A stretch of 19,662 bases of DNA, taken from NCBI GenBank assembly GCA_900551535.1, contig URWJ01000012.1:1-19662 (forward strand), written 5' to 3'. Positions 14,455 through 19,662 of the stretch are shown piece after piece (within the stretch, counting starts at the first letter, position 1; the number at the start of each line of letters is the position of its first letter). The DNA is from an uncultured Granulicatella sp. Lineage in GTDB: Bacteria; Bacillota; Bacilli; Lactobacillales; Aerococcaceae. Under the pieces are notes generated by a model. The model did no database searches. It was given only the letters and a program-made list of their open reading frames with translations, and was not told the DNA's origin. Both the position numbers and the translations under genes were made by a program.

Positions 14455-15159
14455 TTATAAATAATCAATCGGCGCAACTGTTATAGACTCTGTCGAAGTT
14501 GTTGCTTCAGTCTGTGTAGTTGGTTCCTCTGTCGTTGTTGTTGTAGTCGTTGTTGCTTAAGTAGTCGTTGTTGGCTCTTCTGTTGTTGTTTCAGTAGTTG
14601 ACTCTGTCGTTACTAAAGTTGTTGTTTCTTCTTGTGTAGTGGAACTACTTGTAATGTAGTATCCAATATAGTCATAACAATCAACTTGTTCAGGCGTTAA
14701 ATCATTTTGTCCAACTACTTGACCAAGAATTGAGCTGTCCGCTGCTAAAACTTCAACTTGAGTCGCAAGAAACGCCCCTGCTCCTCCAAGTACTAAAACA
14801 GTTTTGGCAACTCGAGAAACTTTGTTTGATTTCACTAAGTATAAACCGCCAGCTACTAAAATAATTGAGAATACAAACGTAATTGTATTTTCTGCTGTAC
14901 CTGTACTTGGTAATTCTTTTTCATGCTTTGGCTTCGATACACCACAAGTTCCGTTTTTCTTATAAACAAAAGTTACTTGCGATCCAGCTTGTACATCTGC
15001 TTCAGTAGGTTTACCTTGTTTGATATCTTTTCTAATGGATTCAGTTGTCTTATCATAATCAACATAATTCACACTTGCGGCAGATGCAGGCGTTGCTACA
15101 CTGACTCCTGGTATTACTGTTGCTAACGTTGCTAATAAAATCTTCGTAAATTTCTTCAT
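14455..15159 (-). pseudogene. Paralogue C: internal-LPxTG surface protein interrupted by a nonsense codon in the tail
   Basis: From ATG 15159 (GAGGGAG 8 nt upstream) the frame gives 200 aa before TAA at 14557-14559. Reading on in the same frame gives a further 33 residues with the normal family ending, here TVAPIDYL, and a stop at 14455-14457; the full product would be 234 aa. Paralogue D has Glu at the matching place, so a single GAA-to-TAA change explains the stop. The head carries VNYVDYDKTTESIRKDIKQG, Cys72 and LPSTG, then two hydrophobic segments (the second ending EVLAAD), Cys161 in DCYDYIGY, and the start of the Thr tail. All folded parts survive, so the short form may still be made and exported. 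It is typed as a pseudogene only because the C-terminal tag is lost. Upstream in-frame codons to 15222 overlap the promoter and are not used. Confidence 0.8.
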
Positions 15160-15193
15160 CGATTCATCTCCCTCTATTTTTTCGTTACAGCTC

Positions 15194-15222
15194 ATCCTAC
15201 TGTATTCCATTTTAAAAAGCAA
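15194..15222 (-). promoter_or_regulatory. Promoter of paralogue C
   Basis: TTGCTT (15217-15222), 17 bp, TAGGAT (15194-15199); it aligns base for base in position with the promoter of paralogue D. Confidence 0.65.
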
Positions 15223-15278
15223 TTAATTCTACCACCTTGCACTTGTTCTTTCTCTGCCTTTTCATTGGACTTAGAAAA

Positions 15279-15305
15279 TGAAAAAAGCCCGGATCATATC
15301 CGGAC
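15279..15305 (-). terminator. Terminator of paralogue D
   Basis: GTCCGGAT/ATCCGGGC (15298-15305, 15287-15294) with a 3-nt loop is followed by TTTTTTCATT on the minus strand. Confidence 0.92.
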
Positions 15306-15315
15306 TCTTGATTCA

Positions 15316-16029
15316 TTATAAACGATCAGTTGGTGCTACAGTATAGGGTTCTGTAGAAGTTGTTGCCTGCGTTTGAGTTGTAGGCTCTTCTGTCGTTGTT
15401 GTTTCAGTGGTTGTCGTTGCTTCTGTTGTTGTTGTTGGTTCTTCCGTTGTTGTTTCAGTCGTTGTTGTTGATTCTGTCGTCACAACTGTTGTCGTTGTTC
15501 CAGCAGTCGTAGTCTCTTCTGAAATATAGAAACCAACGTAGTCATAGCAATCGATTTCCTCAGGATCTAAGTTCATTTGTTCAATGATTTGACCTAAGAT
15601 TGAGCTATCTGCTGCTAAAACCTCTCCTTGGAAAGCAAAGAATGTTCCTAAGCCACCAAGTACTAAAACTGTTTTAGCAATATTGCGCATCTTGTTTGAT
15701 TTCACTAAGTACAGACCACCTGCTACTAACACAACTGCAAAAACTGCTGAAACAGTGTTTGCTACTGTACCAGTATTTGGTAATTCCGGACCTCGTTTTG
15801 GAATCGATACGCCACAAGTATTATTCTTTCTATATACATAAACCGCGTGCGAACCATCTTTCAAGTCAGCCTCAGTCGGTTTACCTTGTTTAATTTCTTT
15901 TCTTACGTTTTCAGTTGTTTTGTCATAATCTACATAGTGTACTGTTGCAGCTTCAGTAGTTGAAGATACCGTTACACCGATGATAAAAGTTAATAAAGTC
16001 GCTACTAATAATTTAGATATTTTTTTCAA
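15316..16029 (-). CDS. Paralogue D: internal-LPxTG surface protein, second subtype
   Basis: Function unknown; 237 aa from a TTG codon at 16029. An ATG nine bases further up (16038) is only one base from GGGGG. The TTG has ~10 nt spacing, aligns with the ATG of paralogue C, and matches the TTG start of paralogue B. Layout: signal peptide (~1-27), head with VHYVDYDKTTENVRKEIKQG and Cys72, then LPNTG (83-87). The first hydrophobic segment, a basic turn KSNKMRNIAK and a second hydrophobic segment ending EVLAAD follow. Then come Cys161 in DCYDYVGF, a long Thr/Glu tail, and the end VAPTDRL. It pairs with C as a distinct subtype: YDKTTE replaces DLTKEQ in the head. Confidence 0.85.
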   Translation of the reverse strand: MKKISKLLVATLLTFIIGVTVSSTTEAATVHYVDYDKTTENVRKEIKQGKPTEADLKDGSHAVYVYRKNNTCGVSIPKRGPELPNTGTVANTVSAVFAVVLVAGGLYLVKSNKMRNIAKTVLVLGGLGTFFAFQGEVLAADSSILGQIIEQMNLDPEEIDCYDYVGFYISEETTTAGTTTTVVTTESTTTTETTTEEPTTTTEATTTTETTTTEEPTTQTQATTSTEPYTVAPTDRL

Positions 16030-16064
16030 GCTATGCATTCCCCCTTTTTTCTTAATAGCCCACT

Positions 16065-16093
16065 ATTGTACTGTATCTATTTTTAGATTGCAA
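16065..16093 (-). promoter_or_regulatory. Promoter of paralogue D
   Basis: TTGCAA (16088-16093), 17 bp, TACAAT (16065-16070), with GATACAG just before the -10. Confidence 0.82.
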
Positions 16094-16163
16094 AATTAGT
16101 GGATTAGATTCATAACCAACTTTCGTCACTTAAGAGGAAATTTTTAGAAACAGTCAGTTACTT

Positions 16164-16793
16164 TTAAAAATGGTCCGTTGGTACTACTGTATATGTTTGT
16201 TCAGTTGTTGTTTCTTCAGTAGTAGTCGTTTCCGTTGTAGCTTCAGTCGTTGTAGTCTTCGGTTCTTCCGTCGTTGTTTCAGTCGTTGCTTCCGTTGTCA
16301 CTTCAGCAGTCGTTGAAGATTCAGTGGTTGTAGTCGTATTCTTCTCAATAATATAACCAATATAAATTGTACATTCTTCTTCAACGAATGACGACCCTGC
16401 TGAAACTAAGCTTGTGCTCGCAGCAGTACCAGACAATACCAAACCTACAATTAAAATAAATTTCTTTCCGTTTTTATTAGTAACTAGAAAATACCCAGCT
16501 CCTGTCAACGCCAAGATACCTAGACTAACCATTATCATCGTCGAATCAGTTCCGGTCTTCGGTAATTGACATACTTCTTTATTGTAATCATACACGAGGA
16601 TCACTCGTTCCCCATCAAGAGCTTCATAGTTTGGTTCACCCTTTTGAATCTGTTCTTTCTGCTGTGGGGTTAAATCATTAAATTGCACAGTAACCACTTC
16701 TGGCTGTGATGCTTCTACTAATGGATTCGTATAAATTCCGAAAAGTCCCAATAACATGATGAATGTCGCTAATTTAAAAGTTATTCCCTTCAT
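16164..16793 (-). CDS. Paralogue E: internal-LPxTG surface protein with Thr-rich tail
   Basis: Function unknown; 209 aa from ATG 16793, chosen because AGGAG lies 7 nt upstream; the frame is open to an ATG at 16817 that lacks a good site. It has a signal peptide (to about VEA-SQP), a head with VVTVQFNDLTPQQKEQIQKGEP and Cys75, then LPKTG (77-81). A hydrophobic segment, NKNGKK, a second hydrophobic segment ending LVSAG, and Cys141 in CTIYIGY follow. The Thr/Glu tail ends in VVPTDHF. It belongs with A, B and F but is diverged in the head. No convincing terminator follows, so some read-through into D is possible. Confidence 0.85.
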   Translation of the reverse strand: MKGITFKLATFIMLLGLFGIYTNPLVEASQPEVVTVQFNDLTPQQKEQIQKGEPNYEALDGERVILVYDYNKEVCQLPKTGTDSTMIMVSLGILALTGAGYFLVTNKNGKKFILIVGLVLSGTAASTSLVSAGSSFVEEECTIYIGYIIEKNTTTTTESSTTAEVTTEATTETTTEEPKTTTTEATTETTTTEETTTEQTYTVVPTDHF

Positions 16794-16822
16794 GCATTTT
16801 CTCCTATCTATACTCATATTCC

Positions 16823-16828
16823 ATTATA
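16823..16828 (-). promoter_or_regulatory. -10 box of paralogue E
   Basis: TATAAT on the minus strand 29 bp before the start codon; the best -35 at 17 bp (TTCGTT) is weak. Confidence 0.5.
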
Positions 16829-16918
16829 TTATCACATAATTCTCCAACGAACTCAAACAATCCTTGTGTAAATTCACAAACTTTTCAAATTCCCTCTTAC
16901 TCACCTCTAAAATCAGGT

Positions 16919-16950
16919 ACAAAAAAACTGACGAAGTTTCCTTCGTCAGT
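16919..16950 (-). terminator. Terminator of paralogue F
   Basis: ACTGACGAAG/CTTCGTCAGT (16941-16950, 16927-16936) with a 4-nt loop is followed by a T-tract on the minus strand; it is almost the same as the terminator of paralogue A. Confidence 0.92.
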
Positions 16951-16966
16951 TGCTTTTTAACCTAAA

Positions 16967-17668
16967 TTATAAGTGATCATTAGGATAGACTTCGGCACCA
17001 CCAATTGTAGTTTCTTCTGTCGTAGTAGTTGTTGTTGCTTCAGTAGTCGTTGTTGACTCTGTAGTCGTTGTTGATTCTGTTGTTGTAGTAGACTCTGTAG
17101 TTGACTCAGTAGTCGCTTCAGTTGTTGTAGTTGCTTCTGTAGATTCTGCTGTTGTAGCTTCTGTAGTAGCTTCTGTTGAAGTTGTTGACTCTGTTGTTGT
17201 TTCACCAGACTCACGGATGAATCCTACATATTTGTAACAGCTATCGTCCGATAAAGTTTCATTTGCAGATACAACTGATGTTGCAGCAACTGCTCCTGAT
17301 AATACAAGACCTGCCATTAATACCATCTTCTTACCATTTTTGTTTGATACTAAGAAGTATGCAGCGCCTGTTAATGCTACGATTCCCGCAACCATCATCA
17401 TTGCAGTTGAACCTGTCCCAGTTTCTGGTAAAGCTGGTGCTAATTGACATGCGTTTTTGTCGTACGCATATACTAATAAAGTACGTTCTCCTTCTTTTGC
17501 TGGAGTTGGTTGTCCAGGTTGAATCGCTTCACGTTGTTCTTTTGTTAAATCAGCGATATTTACAGTAACTACTTCTGGAGCCGCTGCTTGCGCTACTGTA
17601 TTTGAAAATAGTCCTACAAGACCTAATAAAGTTACGATAACTAATAATTTTGCAGATAGTTTTTTCAT
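16967..17668 (-). CDS. Paralogue F: internal-LPxTG surface protein with Thr-rich tail
   Basis: Function unknown; 233 aa. It has a signal peptide 1-30 (AQA-AA), a head 31-79 with Cys74, LPETG 80-84, hydrophobic 88-108, NKNGKK (109-114), a second hydrophobic segment 115-135 ending VVSA, and Cys144 in CYKYVGF. The Thr/Glu/Ser tail (~157-220) is built of TTTTEST-like units, and the protein ends in VYPNDHL. Residues ~28-136 are nearly identical to paralogue B, while the tails differ in length and order. It is the first gene of the array and has the best-formed promoter of the set. The tail read in another frame gives a Gln/Leu-rich shadow that is not a gene. Confidence 0.87.
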   Translation of the reverse strand: MKKLSAKLLVIVTLLGLVGLFSNTVAQAAAPEVVTVNIADLTKEQREAIQPGQPTPAKEGERTLLVYAYDKNACQLAPALPETGTGSTAMMMVAGIVALTGAAYFLVSNKNGKKMVLMAGLVLSGAVAATSVVSANETLSDDSCYKYVGFIRESGETTTESTTSTEATTEATTAESTEATTTTEATTESTTESTTTTESTTTTESTTTTEATTTTTTEETTIGGAEVYPNDHL

Positions 17669-17701
17669 TTATCTCTTCCTTTCTTTTTTGACTGCCGAAA
17701 C

Positions 17702-17730
17702 ATAGTAACATATCAAAAAAATGATTGCAA
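17702..17730 (-). promoter_or_regulatory. Promoter of paralogue F
   Basis: TTGCAA (17725-17730), 17 bp, TACTAT (17702-17707) on the minus strand. Confidence 0.78.
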
Positions 17731-18045
17731 ATAATTACCTTTGATAGGCATCATTTTAAACATTTCACAATATTTTATTAGAACTAAATGAAACAATATT
17801 CATTAAACCGTATTTGTTCTTTTAGATTTTCGTTTTCATATTTTCATTTTCACAATCGTTCTATTTTAAAATACCCCATTATCCTTCCCTCTCCAACAAT
17901 ACACTGTTCATTTACACAAAAGAAAAAAAGAGACCTTCGGATTCGGTTGCACTTAGCGAAGTCCCTGCTCTGGTGTCTTTATTCGCACTACAACTATACA
18001 CAGCACAAATTTATCGGTAAACAAAAATACTGCTCCCTTTCGGAC
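17731..18045. other. Gene-free AT-rich region and first half of a tandem duplication
   Basis: No credible gene is seen here. From about 17915 the DNA reappears at about 18243, 328 bp further right: an A-rich run, AGAGACCTTCGGATT, GTGTCTTTATTCGCA, then CTATA-CAGCACAAAT and AAAATACTGC. A third, partial occurrence of the CACTACAACTATA motif sits near 18203. The plus-strand open frames that cross this region are made of repeat DNA and are not believed. Confidence 0.6.
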
Positions 18046-18183
18046 TTTATAATAGCAGTAATGGGAAGTCGCAACCGATGTGAAATAGAGGGAGTAAGTA
18101 ATTTATTCCCTACTCCCTCTTTGAAGCTCGGTAGTGATTGAGACTATAGGCTCAATCCGGTGCCTCATTACAGCTATTATAAA
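18046..18183. repeat. Structured inverted-repeat element, copy 2
   Basis: Arms 18046-18063 and 18166-18183 (TTATAATAGC-x-GTAATG, one mismatch) enclose three stems. They are ACCGA/TCGGT (18074-18078, 18128-18132), AGAGGGAGTA/TACTCCCTCT (18087-18096, 18111-18120) and GATTGAG/CTCAATC (18136-18142, 18151-18157). They match the stems of copy 1 in place but not in sequence. Confidence 0.85.
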
Positions 18184-18349
18184 AACGTCCATAGTCTTTT
18201 CTCACACTACAACTATATAAAGCCAAATCGCATTTCATTTGTACAAAAGAAAAAAGAGACCTTCGGATTGAACAGCATCCAAATAGCGTCTCTTTTCAAG
18301 TGTCTTTATTCGCATAAAAACTATATACAGCACAAATCTATTTCTAAAG

Positions 18350-18537
18350 AAAAATACTGCGCCTTTCGGACTTTATAATAGCAGTAATGGGAAAGAGCAA
18401 CCGATGTGAAATAGAGGGAGTATGGAATTCATTCCCTACTCCCTCTTTGAAGCTCGGTAGTGATTGAGACTTTAGGCTTAATCCGGTGCCTCATTACAGC
18501 TATTATAAAAACGTCCGAAAGGACAAGCAGTATTTTT
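18350..18537. repeat. Structured inverted-repeat element, copy 3
   Basis: The core is nearly identical to copy 2 (stems 18400-18404/18454-18458, 18413-18422/18437-18446, 18462-18468/18477-18483). It has longer outer arms, 18350-18371 with 18513-18537. On the minus strand the outer arm contains GTCC-TTTC-GGAC followed by GTTTTTAT, which could end transcription of the ABC gene. Copies 2 and 3 arose by tandem duplication of a ~328-bp unit. Confidence 0.85.
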
Positions 18538-18552
18538 AACTATTTTTTAGCA

Positions 18553-19662
18553 CTAATCGAGTTCGATTTGGCCTGTGTATAGTTTGTAGTAGACGCCGCG
18601 TTTGTCCATAAGGCTCTCATGGTCTCCGCGTTCGATAATCTCACCGTGATCCATTACCATAATCACATCTGAATTACGAATCGTAGATAAACGGTGGGCA
18701 ATTACAAATGAAGTACGACCTTCCATCAATTGGTCCATACCACGTGAAATCAACGCTTCTGTATGGCTATCGATTGAACTTGTTGCTTCATCGAGAATTA
18801 ATACTTTAGGGTTCGCAACAGCAGCACGCGCAATTGCGAGTAATTGACGTTGCCCTTGAGACAAGCCTTCTCCGTCTCCTGTAATTTCTGTTTGGTATCC
18901 TTGTGGAAGACGTTTGATAAAACTATGGGCGTTAGCAAGTTTTGCCGCTTTAATGATTTCATCATTCGTCGCATCCAAGTTCCCATAACGAATATTATCC
19001 GCAATCGTTCCAGTAAATAAATGCGTATCTTGCAACACGATAGAAATCGTCTTACGTAAGTCATCTTTCTTAATCTTCGTTACTGGAATCTCATCGAAAG
19101 TAATCACTCCAGAATCGATTTCGTAGAAACGGTTGATTAAGTTTGTAATCGTTGTTTTACCAGCACCTGTTGCCCCAACAAAGGCTACTTTTAATCCTGG
19201 TTCAGCCCAAACATTGATATCTTTCAAGATACGTACACCTGGTACATAGCCAAAGTCAACATTGTGTAATTGAATGTTTCCGACAACTGGAATATGTTTG
19301 TCTCCATCCACCCAGTACCATTGATTTGGATCGCGTTGGTCCAGAGTAACCGTTCCTTCGTCGACTTCAGGTTCTTCACGAAGAATGGCAAAGATACGTT
19401 CTGCCCCGGCCATCGCACTAAGAAGTACGTTCATTTGTTGAGACATTTGGCCAAGTGGTTGTGCGAATGTTCTTGAGAATTGTAGGAATGAGGCAAGTCC
19501 CCCAATATCCATCGCATTAATAATCACTAAGTATCCACCAACTGCTGCGGTAATCGCATAGTTCACGTAACTGATGTTTCCTAAGATTGGGAACATGATA
19601 CTTGAATAGAATTGCGCGTTATTGGCAGCTTCTTGAAGTTCAGTGTTGCGTTTATTGAATTC
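18553..19662 (-). CDS. Multidrug ABC exporter, C-terminal part (heterodimer type, LmrD/EfrB-like), partial
   Basis: The gene runs off the right edge; 369 residues are visible, beginning EFNKRNTELQEAANNAQFYSS without a start codon. Residues 1-~90 are the last transmembrane part of an exporter membrane domain and the rest is the ATPase. Visible motifs are Walker A GATGAGKT (~163-170), Q-loop VLQDTHLF, signature LSQGQ, Walker B VLILDEATSSID with the catalytic Glu, and H-loop IAHRLS. All catalytic residues are intact, as in the consensus half of asymmetric exporters such as LmrCD or EfrAB, so a partner gene is expected just upstream, outside the window. Substrates cannot be told from sequence. 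Confidence 0.93.
   Translation of the reverse strand, partial: EFNKRNTELQEAANNAQFYSSIMFPILGNISYVNYAITAAVGGYLVIINAMDIGGLASFLQFSRTFAQPLGQMSQQMNVLLSAMAGAERIFAILREEPEVDEGTVTLDQRDPNQWYWVDGDKHIPVVGNIQLHNVDFGYVPGVRILKDINVWAEPGLKVAFVGATGAGKTTITNLINRFYEIDSGVITFDEIPVTKIKKDDLRKTISIVLQDTHLFTGTIADNIRYGNLDATNDEIIKAAKLANAHSFIKRLPQGYQTEITGDGEGLSQGQRQLLAIARAAVANPKVLILDEATSSIDSHTEALISRGMDQLMEGRTSFVIAHRLSTIRNSDVIMVMDHGEIIERGDHESLMDKRGVYYKLYTGQIELD

Noticed and set aside
14557..15159. A genuine short tail-less variant as the original form of paralogue C
   Set aside because: The in-frame sequence beyond the stop keeps the family tag and the terminator lies after the distal stop, so the long form is ancestral; the short form is a derived state.
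15160..15222. Upstream start for paralogue C giving 21 extra residues
   Set aside because: The extra codons overlap the -35 and -10 boxes and would disrupt the signal peptide; ATG 15159 has the ribosome binding site.
12720..17200. Dense triplet repeats (GTT/GTC/GTA) that look like a repeat array or slippage tracts
   Set aside because: They are Thr codons in coding sequence. All four Thr codons are mixed, so they are poor substrates for simple slippage, and there are no CRISPR-like spacers.
17788..18378. Plus-strand open frames of 117 and 72 codons in the intergenic region
   Set aside because: They cross the inverted-repeat elements and the tandem duplication, lack ribosome binding sites, and have no protein-like composition.

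Overview
The window is a low-GC Firmicutes chromosome segment, probably from the Lactobacillales. It opens with the first ~59 nt of a 16S rRNA gene on the minus strand. Strong AAGGAGG ribosome binding sites, TTGACA/TATAAT promoters, LPxTG surface proteins and a cluster-free MutY fit that order. A Granulicatella/Carnobacteriaceae-like source is my guess only; the complete B6-salvage cassette would suit a pyridoxal-requiring coccus.

Left part (1-4835, all minus strand): a 16S 5' end with its rrn promoter and leader, then a phosphomannomutase/phosphoglucomutase, a DUF402 nucleoside tri/diphosphatase, and the overlapping pair recX-mutY. The MutY has lost all four iron-sulfur cysteines.

Middle (4836-12604): a P-type Ca2+/Mn2+ efflux ATPase sits behind a probable yybP-ykoY manganese riboswitch whose 3' strand is shared with a terminator. 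Next comes a divergent vitamin B6 locus. A MocR/GntR-type regulator faces a pyridoxal kinase plus ECF S-component operon across 100 bp holding two interlocked promoters, a 16-bp palindrome and a further half-site. After a strong terminator and a 257-bp structured inverted-repeat element comes the map-galE operon on the minus strand.

Right part (12605-17730): six tandem paralogous genes on the minus strand (order of transcription F-E-D-C-B-A in my labels), each with its own promoter and nearly all with their own terminator. Each protein has a signal peptide, a ~50-residue head with one cysteine, an LPxTG sorting signal that is internal instead of C-terminal, a basic turn, a second hydrophobic segment ending like a signal peptidase site, a short second-cysteine motif, a Thr/Glu-rich low-complexity tail, and a conserved C-terminal tag of the type VAPTDHL. 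I do not recognise this architecture as a described family, and it is the best candidate for an undescribed system here. One paralogue (C) carries an in-frame nonsense codon within the Thr-rich tail.

Far right (17731-19662): a gene-free ~0.8 kb region holds two tandem copies of the same structured element seen beside galE. The stems differ in sequence between copies but stay complementary, which points to a conserved folded RNA or DNA. The window ends inside the C-terminal half of a heterodimer-type multidrug ABC exporter on the minus strand.
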